Assembly (NCBI RefSeq): GCF_008806755.1
Contig: NZ_WAAU01000034.1
Span: 1 to 49,109 of the forward strand
Direction of reading: 5' to 3'
DNA length: 49,109 nt
DNA from: Tenacibaculum aiptasiae
GTDB lineage: Bacteria; Bacteroidota; Bacteroidia; Flavobacteriales; Flavobacteriaceae
The notes below the pieces were generated by a model. It searched no databases. It worked only from the letters and a program-made list of their open reading frames with translations, and had not been told where the DNA came from. Every line of letters begins with the position of its first letter. Position 1 is the first letter of the stretch. A program made the position numbers and the translations under genes. This document shows positions 15,551-24,407 of this stretch, in pieces.

Positions 15551-16705
15551 ATGGAGCAAGACAATAAAATATTAGATATTTTAAGACTTTATGAATATTC
15601 AATGAGCATAGGAAAATCGCTAGATTACTATGAAAATTGTAATTCTTTTTTAAAACTTCTTCTTACTAGAAGAAATCTAAATGCTTGTTGGATTCTTAAC
15701 TTGAATGAAAAAGATCAGTTAATAAAAAAATATTCAATTCCACATGGTAATGATATAAACCCTGTACTAAGCCCAAACTTAAAATCGTTTTTAAATTCTA
15801 TAAACAATTATATTATAATTGAATATAGTCAAGACTTTAAGGAATTAGTACCTATAAAAGTAAATGAAGGTACTATTGTAATTTATAAGCTTTATCAAGG
15901 AAATTATTTATTCTTATATACGAATACATCTAATATTTATAAAAAAAACTCCGAGCAATTATTACCTGTAATAAATAAGTTTTCACATACTTTGGAAGCT
16001 TGTATGGTTTTTGAGAAAAAACAGAAATTACTAGAACAACTTGAAGAAAAAAACAAAGACCTTAGTAATTATGCACATATCGTTTCTCACGATTTAAGAT
16101 CACCTTTAAGAAATATTGAAACACTTGTTACTTGGCTAAAAGCAGATCATGTAGAAAATTTAAATAATGAAGCTGTTCAATTCCTTGACTCCATAAGTGA
16201 TAATATTCACATCATGGAATCCTTAGTTAAAGGAATACTAGAATATTCAACAATTAATAGAAATGATTTCAATTTTTCCAAACTAGACTTAAATCATATT
16301 ATCAAGAAAATTCTTCAATATACCAATGTACCAGAAAACATAGAAATAACAGTTTCTAAAGACTTTCCTTCTATTTTAGGAAATGAACATAGAATACAAC
16401 AGTTGTTTCAAAACCTAATTGGAAATGCAATTAAATATAACGATAAGGAAAAAGGTCTTATCGAAGTTGGTTTCTTTGAAGAAGATGAAAAAACTGTTTA
16501 CTACGTAAAGGATAATGGAAAAGGTATTGAAAAAGAATACCATTCAAAAATATTCAATGCTTTTCTAAAACTAGAAGACACAAAAGATTCTATTGGTATT
16601 GGACTCTCTATAGTTAAAAAGATAATAAGTAACTATGGAGGTAAAATCTGGTTAACTTCTGAACTTGGTAAAGGAACTACTTTCTTCTTTACTTTAGAAA
16701 AGTAG
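15551..16705 (+). CDS. Sensor histidine kinase (GAF-like input, HisKA, HATPase)
   Basis: A soluble kinase of 384 aa. Residues 1-155 form a GAF-like input domain without membrane segments, followed by a short coiled coil (KLLEQLEEKNKDLSNYA). The HisKA box has the phospho-acceptor His180 in VSHDLRSPLRNIE. The ATPase part has an N box (NLIGNAIKYND), a G1 box (VKDNGKGIEKEY) and a G2 box (IGIGLSIVKKIISNYGG), so it should be active. It starts on the base after the FIST stop codon. The likely model is that FIST senses and the kinase signals, but no response regulator lies in the window, so the partner is unknown. It ends five bases before the convergent next gene. Confidence 0.92.
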   Translation: MEQDNKILDILRLYEYSMSIGKSLDYYENCNSFLKLLLTRRNLNACWILNLNEKDQLIKKYSIPHGNDINPVLSPNLKSFLNSINNYIIIEYSQDFKELVPIKVNEGTIVIYKLYQGNYLFLYTNTSNIYKKNSEQLLPVINKFSHTLEACMVFEKKQKLLEQLEEKNKDLSNYAHIVSHDLRSPLRNIETLVTWLKADHVENLNNEAVQFLDSISDNIHIMESLVKGILEYSTINRNDFNFSKLDLNHIIKKILQYTNVPENIEITVSKDFPSILGNEHRIQQLFQNLIGNAIKYNDKEKGLIEVGFFEEDEKTVYYVKDNGKGIEKEYHSKIFNAFLKLEDTKDSIGIGLSIVKKIISNYGGKIWLTSELGKGTTFFFTLEK

Positions 16706-16710
16706 TTTTT

Positions 16711-17445
16711 CTATATCTTTTTTAAATCGCAATACCAAAAACTGGTATCGTAGTTTTTTACTTTTTCTTTCGTAGAAGAATGACAATTTTGAGAATTATC
16801 TTTATTTAAAGTATATGATTTTAAAACCTTCTCTCCTATTTCAAACGCTACTGGATTTTTAAAGATTGGGCCATCAAAACAGAAGGTATGAAACTCTCCA
16901 TTTTCTCCACAAACATCAATATTATCAGGCAGTTCATTAATAAAGTCTTCATCAATAATTCTTCCTACAAACTCTTCTCCTAATAACTTAGCATTTACAC
17001 AAACTGTAATAGTTTTAAAACCCAATGCTAAAAACTCTCTTAGTAAATCTTTGGTGTTTTGTTTCCATAATGGATATACACCAGTAATTCCTACTTCTTT
17101 AAGCTTAGAGTCTCTATAATTTTTTAAATCTTCTAAGAAAATATCCCCGAATATAGCGTGATTTAAGCCTAATGATTTCAATTCAGACGTTTTGTCTTTC
17201 ATTTTCTCATTGTATAAATCCATAGTTACATCGGCAGGAAAATAAATCTTCTCTAAAGGAATACCAATACTTTCCGCTTGAGCATCTAACAAATTTTCAT
17301 GAAGTCCATGCATAGAAACTCGCTCATAATCTTGATTTACATTTGTCACAAGTTTTTCGATATCATATTCACCTTGCTGTAATATTTTATACAAGGCATA
17401 AGCCGAATCTTTTCCAGAACTCCAATTAAAGTATGCTTTCTTCAT
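16711..17445 (-). CDS. Dph6-related PP-loop ATP pyrophosphatase
   Basis: A 244-residue adenine-nucleotide alpha-hydrolase of the diphthine-ammonia ligase (Dph6) superfamily. The PP-loop SSGKDSAYAL lies near the N-terminus (residues 9-18). Other family marks are the MHGLHENLLDAQAESIGIPL stretch and GEFHTFCFDGPIF near the end. I use the ATG at 17445 (MKKAYFNWSSGKDS); the longer frame to 17460 only adds MHICY. Diphthamide is not made in bacteria, so the true role is probably ATP-dependent amidation or thiolation of another substrate. It is cut off from rimO by a terminator. Confidence 0.85.
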   Translation of the reverse strand: MKKAYFNWSSGKDSAYALYKILQQGEYDIEKLVTNVNQDYERVSMHGLHENLLDAQAESIGIPLEKIYFPADVTMDLYNEKMKDKTSELKSLGLNHAIFGDIFLEDLKNYRDSKLKEVGITGVYPLWKQNTKDLLREFLALGFKTITVCVNAKLLGEEFVGRIIDEDFINELPDNIDVCGENGEFHTFCFDGPIFKNPVAFEIGEKVLKSYTLNKDNSQNCHSSTKEKVKNYDTSFWYCDLKKI

Positions 17446-17460
17446 GTAGCAAATATGCAT

Positions 17461-17485
17461 AAAAAATCCTGCAAAAGCAGGATTT
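17461..17485 (-). terminator. Terminator after rimO
   Basis: A 9-bp perfect stem AAATCCTGC / GCAGGATTT with an AAAA loop. Read on the minus strand it ends in a run of T, just downstream of rimO and before the Dph6-like gene. Confidence 0.85.
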
Positions 17486-17535
17486 ATATATCAGTTTATT
17501 TTATCACTTCAAGTAAAAATATAATGTGATTACAA

Positions 17536-18888
17536 TTATTTTTTCTTTTGATGCATTGGAACTGGTCTTTCTTGTTTTACTACTGGTGTTCCGTATAAAT
17601 CAAAGTCGCCAGCATCATATATTTCTATATCAATAAACTCTCCTAGTTTGATATAGTGCTCACGAGCATCAACGATAACATCATTATCTACATCTGGTGA
17701 ATCAAACTCGGTACGTCCGTAATAATACTCGCCATCTTTTCTATCAAATAAACAACGGTAAGTATTTCCTATTTTTTCCTGATTTAATTCCCATGAAATT
17801 TGTGACTGTACCTCCATGATTTCATTTACTCTTCGGAATTTAACATCAGCAGGAACATCATCTTCTAAAACAAAAGCTCCAGTATTTTCTTCATGCGAAT
17901 ATTCGAAAGCTCCTAAACGTTCAAAACGCATTTCTTCCACCCAATCTTTCAATTCTTGAAATTGCTCCTCTGTTTCTCCTGGGTATCCAACAATTAAAGT
18001 TGTTCTAATTGCCATGTTAGGCACATACTCTCTAAATTTATGAATCAAAGCTGTAGTTTTTTCGTGCGTAGTACCACGTTTCATTGATTTTAAAATTTCA
18101 GTATTAATATGCTGTAATGGAATATCTAAATAATTACAAACCTTAGGTTCTTCCTTCATTACATCTAATACATCCATTGGAAATCCAGATGGAAAAGCAT
18201 AATGTAAACGAATCCATTCAATTCCTTCTACTTTTACCAACGCTCTCAATAAATCAGCCAAAGCCCTCTTTTTATATAAATCCAACCCGTAATAAGTTAA
18301 ATCTTGAGCTATTAACATGATCTCTTTAATACCTTTTTCAGCTAACTTAGTTGCTTCAGTAACTAAATCTTCTATTGGAGTAGACTTGTGCTTTCCTCTC
18401 ATTAATGGAATTGCACAAAAAGAACAAGGTCTATCGCAACCTTCAGCTATTTTTAAATACGCATAGTGTTTAGGTGTAGTTGTTAAACGTTCACCTATTA
18501 ATTCATGCTTATAATCTGCTTCTAAAACCTTTAATAAAGCAGGTAAATCGTGAGTACCAAAATACTGATCTACATTCTTTATTTCATTCTCTAAATCTGG
18601 CTTATAACGTTCGCTTAAACAACCAGAAACAAATACTTTATCTATTTCTCCAGCTTCCTTACGTTGTGCATAATGCAAAATAGTATCAATACTTTCTTCT
18701 TTAGCCTTACCTATAAACCCACAAGTATTAATTACTACAATATTACCATCATCATTTTCATCTTCATGAACTACGTCTTTACCATTAGCTTTTAATTGTC
18801 CCATTAAAACTTCACTATCGTAAACGTTTTTAGAACATCCTAAAGTAACTACATTAATTTTATTTTGCTTTGTTGTTTTAGTACGCAT
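17536..18888 (-). CDS. rimO: Ribosomal protein uS12 methylthiotransferase RimO
   Basis: A radical-SAM enzyme that adds a methylthio group to a conserved aspartate of ribosomal protein S12 (450 aa, close to the usual length). The N-terminal auxiliary cluster uses Cys18, Cys56 and Cys90; the radical-SAM motif is C151-x3-C155-x2-C158 (EGCDRPCSFCAIP). A TRAM domain with HYIKLGEFIDIEIYDAGDFDLYG closes the protein. It belongs to the usual flavobacterial rpmB-rpmG-DUF4295-ftsY-rimO order, here interrupted by an amidase gene. A -7 box lies 24 bases before the ATG. Confidence 0.97.
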   Translation of the reverse strand: MRTKTTKQNKINVVTLGCSKNVYDSEVLMGQLKANGKDVVHEDENDDGNIVVINTCGFIGKAKEESIDTILHYAQRKEAGEIDKVFVSGCLSERYKPDLENEIKNVDQYFGTHDLPALLKVLEADYKHELIGERLTTTPKHYAYLKIAEGCDRPCSFCAIPLMRGKHKSTPIEDLVTEATKLAEKGIKEIMLIAQDLTYYGLDLYKKRALADLLRALVKVEGIEWIRLHYAFPSGFPMDVLDVMKEEPKVCNYLDIPLQHINTEILKSMKRGTTHEKTTALIHKFREYVPNMAIRTTLIVGYPGETEEQFQELKDWVEEMRFERLGAFEYSHEENTGAFVLEDDVPADVKFRRVNEIMEVQSQISWELNQEKIGNTYRCLFDRKDGEYYYGRTEFDSPDVDNDVIVDAREHYIKLGEFIDIEIYDAGDFDLYGTPVVKQERPVPMHQKKK

Positions 18889-18911
18889 CTTATTTAACTT
18901 TTAAGCGACTG

Positions 18912-18919
18912 CAAAAATA
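18912..18919 (-). promoter_or_regulatory. -7 box for rimO
   Basis: On the minus strand this reads TATTTTTG, an exact TAnnTTTG match, 23 bases before the rimO start codon. No clear -33 element was seen. Confidence 0.45.
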
Positions 18920-18934
18920 CTGTATTAATAATTG

Positions 18935-20524
18935 CTATTGATAGTTTTTTGGCATTTTTCTAACCTTTGTTAATTGTTCAAAAGCATAGGCCAATTTTAA
19001 TAAATTAACTTCTGAATAAGGCTTCCCTATAAATGTTAAACTTTTAGGTTCTCCTGATTCATAGCCCATTGGGACTGTTATAGTCGGATATTTAGCTACA
19101 GCAGCAATTCCTGAATCAAAATTATCAATTGACAAAATTGCATCTAAATTCTGATTTTCGATTGCCTGCAAATACTTTTTACCCTCAGCATTTAATTTAT
19201 TTTTTACAACTTCTAATTCTTCTAAAGTTGTTTCATCCTTTACAATACCATCCAATAATTGCTGACCATATGGTGCTCTTAATATTGAATCTTTTAAATT
19301 AAATGAAATCACATCTTGTACAGAAGTAATCTTTACATTTTTGTCTGAATAGTTTTTTAAATATTTAGGCAAATCATGCTTCATATCGATATTCAATAAA
19401 GTTAAAAAACCATCAAATGAAATTGTAGGTGGATCAACTTCTATAACTTCTGCTCCTACTGCTTTAATTTTCTCTACTGATTCTTTATAAATTTTATTTT
19501 CTAAAAGTGACTTCAAAACGCCAAATTTCTTCCCTTTTAAACTAGCATTCACTAGCTTATTATCAAGCTCTAAATCTAAAGAAGTTGCTTTTATCGAAGC
19601 TACATCAGTACTATCAACTCCAAGCATTGCATTATACAAAATAGCATTGTCGATTACATTTTTTGTCATAGGGCCAGGTGTATCTAAGGTACTAGAAATT
19701 GGAACAATTCCTGTTCTACTCAACACACCTATAGTAGGTTTTAATCCTACAACAGAATTTTTACTTGATGGAGAAGTGATAGAACCAGCTGTTTCTGTTC
19801 CAACAGCAGCAGCAGCAAAATTGGCTGCTATTGCTACACCACTTCCTGCTGAACTTCCGCCAGTTTCAAATACTTTTCTTCCATATGGATTTAACGTTTG
19901 TCCTCCTACAGCTGAATATCCTAGCGGACAGTCTGAACAAAAGAAATATGCCCATTCACTTAAATTTACCTTTCCTAAAATTAAAGCACCATTTTCTTTA
20001 AGTTTTTGAACAATAAAAGCATCTTCAGTTTTTCTGTTATTTGCTAAAGCTATTGCTCCAGCTGTTGTAGGCATATTGTTAGTATTGATATTATCTTTTA
20101 AAAGAATTGGCATACCGTAAATAGAAAATTCAGAAACATTTTCTTTTCTTAAATCTTTCTCTCTAGCTTCTTCTAATACATTTGGATTTAAGGCTATAAT
20201 ACTATTCAACGAAAGTTCAGAGTTCGTTTCTATTTTTCTCATTCTATACAAATAGAATAATGTTAGTTTTTCATAGCTCAGCTTCCCTTCATTAATACTT
20301 TTTTGAAGTGACGGGATGTCTTGCTCTAAAATTAGTGGTTTAAGTGTATTATATTCTTCTTCTGAAAAAGTAGACAAACTACTTTCAAATGGTTTAAAGA
20401 CATCATCTATATTTTGATACTTTGATGCTATAAGTTTGAATTGCATTCGCACATTTACTTCTCTTTCTTCTTTACAAGAAATAAATACCAGAACTATGGC
20501 TAATAAAAAATATACTCTTCTCAT
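18935..20524 (-). CDS. Amidase signature family lipoprotein
   Basis: A lipid-anchored amidase (529 aa). Residues 1-17 give a lipoprotein signal with lipobox cysteine C17 in VFISCKEE. The amidase signature core is complete: Lys143 in MPILLKDN, Ser224 in GGSSAGSG and the nucleophile Ser248 in TETAGSIT, spaced as in characterised Ser-cisSer-Lys enzymes. Residues ~18-110 form an extra helical N-terminal part. The substrate is not clear; lipid anchoring suggests scavenging of amides or peptides outside the cytoplasm. It sits between ftsY and rimO, which are usually adjacent, so it may be an insertion there. Confidence 0.9.
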   Translation of the reverse strand: MRRVYFLLAIVLVFISCKEEREVNVRMQFKLIASKYQNIDDVFKPFESSLSTFSEEEYNTLKPLILEQDIPSLQKSINEGKLSYEKLTLFYLYRMRKIETNSELSLNSIIALNPNVLEEAREKDLRKENVSEFSIYGMPILLKDNINTNNMPTTAGAIALANNRKTEDAFIVQKLKENGALILGKVNLSEWAYFFCSDCPLGYSAVGGQTLNPYGRKVFETGGSSAGSGVAIAANFAAAAVGTETAGSITSPSSKNSVVGLKPTIGVLSRTGIVPISSTLDTPGPMTKNVIDNAILYNAMLGVDSTDVASIKATSLDLELDNKLVNASLKGKKFGVLKSLLENKIYKESVEKIKAVGAEVIEVDPPTISFDGFLTLLNIDMKHDLPKYLKNYSDKNVKITSVQDVISFNLKDSILRAPYGQQLLDGIVKDETTLEELEVVKNKLNAEGKKYLQAIENQNLDAILSIDNFDSGIAAVAKYPTITVPMGYESGEPKSLTFIGKPYSEVNLLKLAYAFEQLTKVRKMPKNYQ

Positions 20525-20566
20525 TTTTTAATTATTTGAAAACCAAATATAATTCTTTTAAAAACG

Positions 20567-20598
20567 AAAAACTCCTTTCAATTATGAAAGGAGTTTTT
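20567..20598 (-). terminator. Terminator after ftsY
   Basis: A long perfect stem (AAAAACTCCTTTCA / TGAAAGGAGTTTTT) with an ATTA loop. It lies 22 bases downstream of the ftsY stop on the minus strand, ahead of the amidase gene. Confidence 0.88.
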
Positions 20599-20620
20599 TG
20601 TTTTTATCTATTTAGTTTTC

Positions 20621-21574
20621 TTATTTAAAGAAACTATCTACAAATTCGTATTTATTAAAGACTTGTAAATCGTCAATTCCTTCACCTACTCCAATATATT
20701 TTACTGGAATTTTAAATTGATCTGAAATACCTATTACAACTCCACCTTTTGCTGTACCATCTAATTTAGTTACTGCCAATGAAGTTACCTCTGTTGCCTT
20801 AGTAAATTGCTTTGCTTGTTCAAATGCATTTTGTCCTGTAGAACCATCTAATACTAGCAATACATCATGAGGTGCATCTGGAATAACTTTTTGCATTACA
20901 CGTTTAATTTTAGTTAACTCATTCATTAAGTTAATCTTGTTATGTAAACGTCCAGCTGTATCAATAATAATTACATCAGCATCCTGATTTACTCCCGACT
21001 TTACAGTATCAAATGCTACTGAAGCTGGATCTGATCCCATTTCTTGACGAATTATTGGTACATCAGTTCTATCTGCCCAAACTTGTAATTGATCAATTGC
21101 TGCTGCTCTAAAAGTATCTGCTGCTCCTAAAACTACTTTTAAACCTTGTTTTTTAAATTGTGAAGCTAACTTACCTATCGTAGTTGTTTTTCCTACACCG
21201 TTAACTCCTACCACCATTAAAACATAAGGTTTTTTATTGGCTGGTATTGTAAATTCAGTTTCGTCTCCAGTATTTGTTTCAGATAACAAACCTGCTATTT
21301 CTTCACGTAAAATTTGGTTCAGTTCATCAGTCCCCAAATATTTATCACGAGAAACACGAGCTTCAATTCTATCAATAATTTTTAAAGTAGTTTCAACACC
21401 TACATCAGACGATACTAATACTTCTTCTAAATCATCTAAAACATCATCATCAACTTTGGCTTTACCTGCTACTGCTTTTGATAACTTAGAGAAAAAACTT
21501 GTTTTAGTTTTTTCTAATCCTTTATCTAAGGTTTCTTTTTTCTCTTTCGAGAAGATTTTTTTAAAAAAACTCAT
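20621..21574 (-). CDS. ftsY: Signal recognition particle receptor FtsY
   Basis: The SRP receptor GTPase that docks ribosome-nascent chain complexes at the membrane. At 317 aa it lacks the long acidic A domain of E. coli FtsY and consists of the NG core, as is usual in Bacteroidota. The P-loop GVNGVGKTT lies at 123-131, followed by ADTFRAAAIDQLQVW, DTAGRLHNKINLMNEL and TKLDGTAKGGV. The helical N domain covers ~20-105. It lies downstream of DUF4295 on the same strand but behind a hairpin, so it probably has its own promoter. Confidence 0.97.
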   Translation of the reverse strand: MSFFKKIFSKEKKETLDKGLEKTKTSFFSKLSKAVAGKAKVDDDVLDDLEEVLVSSDVGVETTLKIIDRIEARVSRDKYLGTDELNQILREEIAGLLSETNTGDETEFTIPANKKPYVLMVVGVNGVGKTTTIGKLASQFKKQGLKVVLGAADTFRAAAIDQLQVWADRTDVPIIRQEMGSDPASVAFDTVKSGVNQDADVIIIDTAGRLHNKINLMNELTKIKRVMQKVIPDAPHDVLLVLDGSTGQNAFEQAKQFTKATEVTSLAVTKLDGTAKGGVVIGISDQFKIPVKYIGVGEGIDDLQVFNKYEFVDSFFK

Positions 21575-21709
21575 CGTTAAATTTTATAATCGCTTATATA
21601 GGTTAAAAACTATACCAAACTTATTATATGGTCAAATTGTCATTATTTTGTTTTTCTCTTCCATTTCTTTTGAAAGAGCAAAGCTCAAAAATACAGTTTT
21701 TTAACACAT

Positions 21710-21745
21710 AAAAAAAGCTACCTTCTATCAGAAAGTAGCTTTAGT
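21710..21745 (-). terminator. Terminator after the rpmB-rpmG-DUF4295 genes
   Basis: A hairpin pairing GCTACYTTCT with AGAARGTAGC, with one G-U wobble and a run of seven T on the minus strand. It lies just after the DUF4295 stop codon. Confidence 0.82.
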
Positions 21746-21765
21746 TTAAACTGTATATACAAGTC

Positions 21766-21918
21766 TTAGTTTTTCGCGATGAAATCGTTTACTTGTGAAG
21801 GATCCATAATAGCTTCAACGAAAGTATAAGCTCCTGTTTTTGGAGATTTTACCATTTTGATAGCCTTAGTTAATCTTTTTGCTCCTGTTTGTAACGATGC
21901 TACTGATTTCTTTGCCAT
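21766..21918 (-). CDS. DUF4295 domain-containing protein
   Basis: A 50-residue basic protein that begins MAKKSVASLQTGAKR and ends FIAKN, matching the small DUF4295 family found after rpmG throughout Bacteroidota. It is rich in lysine (KRLTKAIKMVKSPKTG), suggesting nucleic-acid contact. Its fixed place next to two ribosomal protein genes suggests a ribosome-related role, but that is inference. It lies 38 bases after rpmG and is followed by a terminator, so rpmB, rpmG and this gene form one transcript. Confidence 0.92.
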   Translation of the reverse strand: MAKKSVASLQTGAKRLTKAIKMVKSPKTGAYTFVEAIMDPSQVNDFIAKN

Positions 21919-21956
21919 GTTCCTATAGGTTATAAAGTTTTATAAAAAACTTTTAA

Positions 21957-22139
21957 TTATTTAATTTCTTTATGAACTGTCATCTTCTTTAAGATTGGAT
22001 TAAATTTCTTTAATTCCATTCTATCAGGAGTGTTCTTTTTGTTCTTTGTAGTGATATAACGTGAAGTTCCTGGTTTTCCAGTCGCTTTGTGCTCAGTACA
22101 TTCTAATATTACCTGTACTCTGTTTCCTTTTTTTGCCAT
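21957..22139 (-). CDS. rpmG: 50S ribosomal protein bL33
   Basis: Large-subunit ribosomal protein L33, 60 aa. The sequence has the expected [17 protein letters not shown] start, then [21 protein letters not shown]. Only one cysteine is present, so it is the zinc-independent (C-) form. It is the middle gene of the rpmB-rpmG-DUF4295 transcript, 28 bases after rpmB. Confidence 0.98.
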   Translation of the reverse strand: MAKKGNRVQVILECTEHKATGKPGTSRYITTKNKKNTPDRMELKKFNPILKKMTVHKEIK

Positions 22140-22167
22140 CTCTGTAAAATTTTATCTAAGTAAGGAA

Positions 22168-22407
22168 TTATTTAGTTAAGAAACCTTTTTCTCTAGCTTC
22201 TTTAATCACAGCAGAGATTCCTTTTTTATTAATATTTTTTAATGCAGAAGCAGATACTTTTAAGGTAACCCATTTATCTTCTTCTGGGATATAGAAACGC
22301 TTAGTCATTAAATTAGCGTTAAACTTTCTTTTAGTTCTATTTAAGGCGTGAGAAACGTTGTTCCCTACCATTGCTTTCTTTCCTGTTAATTCACAAACTC
22401 TAGACAT
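22168..22407 (-). CDS. rpmB: 50S ribosomal protein bL28
   Basis: Large-subunit ribosomal protein L28, 79 aa. It has the family start [20 protein letters not shown] and the following [13 protein letters not shown]. First gene of its operon; a full promoter with both -7 and -33 elements lies directly upstream. Confidence 0.98.
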   Translation of the reverse strand: MSRVCELTGKKAMVGNNVSHALNRTKRKFNANLMTKRFYIPEEDKWVTLKVSASALKNINKKGISAVIKEAREKGFLTK

Positions 22408-22446
22408 CTTCTTGACAGTTTTATAGTGTTATTTCTAAACGAGGTG

Positions 22447-22480
22447 CAAATATACGAACTTTTAAGAGAAATAAACAAAA
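22447..22480 (-). promoter_or_regulatory. Strong Bacteroidota promoter for rpmB-rpmG-DUF4295
   Basis: On the minus strand TTTTG (22480-22476) is followed by 21 bases and then TATATTTG (22454-22447), a full match to TTG-N19-21-TAnnTTTG. The expected start site leaves an untranslated leader of roughly 30 bases before the rpmB ATG. It is the best promoter in the window, as expected for ribosomal genes. Confidence 0.75.
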
Positions 22481-22485
22481 TATTA

Positions 22486-23736
22486 CTAGTAATTTTTTAA
22501 AATATTTTCAGTTAATAATTCTAAAGCTTTTGTTACAGTTCTGTTTATTACTTTCTCTCTTGGCTGACCAAAATTAAACTCCTGAACCTCAGCACCATTT
22601 TTCGATACAATGGCTATATACACCAAGCCTACACTTTTATCGTTATGATCTGTGGTTGGTCCTGCATTACCTGTTACAGCAATTGCATAATCGGTTTTTA
22701 GTCTTTCAAAACATCCTTTTGCCATCTCCAAAGCAACTTCTTTACTTACTACAGTATTATCTTCAATCGTTTGTTTAGATACACCTAATAATTCTTGTTT
22801 CAATGCTGCCGTGTAAGTAATAAAGCTTCCCATATAGTAAGCAGACGAACCTGGAATAGCAACTAATGTTGAAGCTATTTTTCCACCTGTCAAACTTTCA
22901 GCTGTACTCAAAGTTTGGTTTCTCTTTTTTAATAAATTCCCTACTCGTTGTTCTATAGAAGCTTCATCATCATACCCTACTATAATATCTGATATTAATA
23001 AACTCAGACTTTCTATTTTTTCTGCTACCTCTTTTTCTAAAACCTCTTTATTATTTCCTTTTGCTGAAATTCGCAATCTAACCTTTCCAAACGAAGGCAG
23101 GTAAGCTAATTTTATATGTTCTGGTAAACTATTTTCCCACTCCTCTATTCTCCCAGCAATAACACTTTCACCTGTACCCACTGTCATTACTGTTTTATGA
23201 AGTATAAATGGAAGTTTAAATTTTTGTTGAATTCTAGGTAATACTTCATAAGTAATTAACCCTTTCATTTCATAAGGCACACCTGGTAAGGAAACAAAAA
23301 CAGTTTCATTTTCATAAAACCACATTCCTGGAGCAGTTCCAAAACGATTGGTTAATAATGTAGCTTTAGAAGGTAATTGCGCTTGATACTTTTGTGCTTC
23401 ATTAAAAGGATGATTTACTTTTTTAAAGAGCTCTTTGATGTTTTCTATTACCTCAGGGTATTCAACAACATCATGATCATTAAAGTACTCAGCTATTGTT
23501 TTTTTTGTAATATCATCTTTTGTAGGCCCTAGTCCTCCAGTTATTATAACAATGTCAGCTCTATTTTCTGCTTCTTTTAAAGCATTTAATATATGCTTTC
23601 TTTCATCTTGAATTGACGAAATTTGATATACTGACACTCCTATTTTATTTAATTCTTGACCTATCCACTGCGAATTCGTATCAACTATTTGTCCGATTAA
23701 GATTTCATCTCCAATCGTTATTATTTCTGCATTCAT
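22486..23736 (-). CDS. cinA: CinA family nicotinamide-nucleotide amidohydrolase / competence-damage protein
   Basis: A full-length two-domain CinA (416 aa). Residues 1-170 are a MoCF-biosynthesis-like domain (MNAEIITIGDEILIGQIVDTN, then IITGGLGPTKDDITK), and residues ~255-410 are the CinA C domain (STAESLTGGKIASTL, then AVTGNAGP). In characterised members the C domain deamidates NMN to NaMN in pyridine-nucleotide recycling and the N domain is an ADP-ribose pyrophosphatase. It lies upstream of rpmB on the same strand, with the rpmB promoter overlapping its 3' end. Confidence 0.96.
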   Translation of the reverse strand: MNAEIITIGDEILIGQIVDTNSQWIGQELNKIGVSVYQISSIQDERKHILNALKEAENRADIVIITGGLGPTKDDITKKTIAEYFNDHDVVEYPEVIENIKELFKKVNHPFNEAQKYQAQLPSKATLLTNRFGTAPGMWFYENETVFVSLPGVPYEMKGLITYEVLPRIQQKFKLPFILHKTVMTVGTGESVIAGRIEEWENSLPEHIKLAYLPSFGKVRLRISAKGNNKEVLEKEVAEKIESLSLLISDIIVGYDDEASIEQRVGNLLKKRNQTLSTAESLTGGKIASTLVAIPGSSAYYMGSFITYTAALKQELLGVSKQTIEDNTVVSKEVALEMAKGCFERLKTDYAIAVTGNAGPTTDHNDKSVGLVYIAIVSKNGAEVQEFNFGQPREKVINRTVTKALELLTENILKNY

Positions 23737-23782
23737 TTAATCTTCTTAAAAAAGAATCCCGCTTATACAGCGGGATAATAAC

Positions 23783-24391
23783 TTATTTTACTTTTATTTG
23801 AAAAGCTTGTTTACCTTCTATCGTTCCAGTTAACACATCATTTTCATCTACTTTTCCAACTCCTGCTGGTGTCCCTGTAAAAATAACATCTCCTTTTTTT
23901 AAGGTAAAATATTGAGAAACATAACTAATTAACTCATCTACTTTCCATAACATACTAGAGGTATTTCCATCTTGAACTACTTCTTCATTTTTTTTCAGTT
24001 GAAACGATAAATTATCTAAATCAAACTCCTCTTTAGGAAAAAACTCTCCTATTACAGCACTACCATCAAAAGACTTTGCTTTTTCCCATGGTAATCCTTT
24101 TTCTTTACACACTGCTTGTACATCTCTGGCTGTAAAATCAATTCCCAGTCCAATAGTGTCATAATACTTATGTGCAAACTTTGGAGAAATATGTTTCCCT
24201 ACTTTATTTATCTTAACCAACACCTCAACTTCATAATGTATATCATTAGAAAATGGAGGTCTAAAAAAAGGCATCTTTTTCGGAAGAATTGCAGAGTCTG
24301 GTTTTAAAAAAATCACAGGACTCTCTGGCTTTTCATTTGCCAATTCTTCTATATGTTTAGCGTAGTTACGCCCTATGCAAATTATCTTCAT
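23783..24391 (-). CDS. Fumarylacetoacetate hydrolase family protein
   Basis: A 202-residue single-domain FAH fold protein. Family marks are GRNYAKHIEELANE, PVIFLKPDSAI, the metal ligands in HYEVEVLVKI, and GDVIFTGTPAGVGKV near the end. Members cleave C-C bonds or decarboxylate 2-keto acids such as oxaloacetate or acylpyruvates with Mg2+ or Mn2+. The exact substrate cannot be told. It lies 46 bases upstream of cinA on the same strand. Confidence 0.9.
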   Translation of the reverse strand: MKIICIGRNYAKHIEELANEKPESPVIFLKPDSAILPKKMPFFRPPFSNDIHYEVEVLVKINKVGKHISPKFAHKYYDTIGLGIDFTARDVQAVCKEKGLPWEKAKSFDGSAVIGEFFPKEEFDLDNLSFQLKKNEEVVQDGNTSSMLWKVDELISYVSQYFTLKKGDVIFTGTPAGVGKVDENDVLTGTIEGKQAFQIKVK

Positions 24392-24407
24392 TCTTATTAA
24401 TAAAACT

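Noticed and set aside
19647..20009. 120-residue + strand frame opposite the amidase
   Set aside because: Shadow of the strongly conserved amidase core; no signal of its own.
21237..21704. 155-residue + strand frame opposite ftsY
   Set aside because: It lies mostly opposite the coding strand of ftsY, is serine- and lysine-rich with no recognisable domain, and is a shadow frame.
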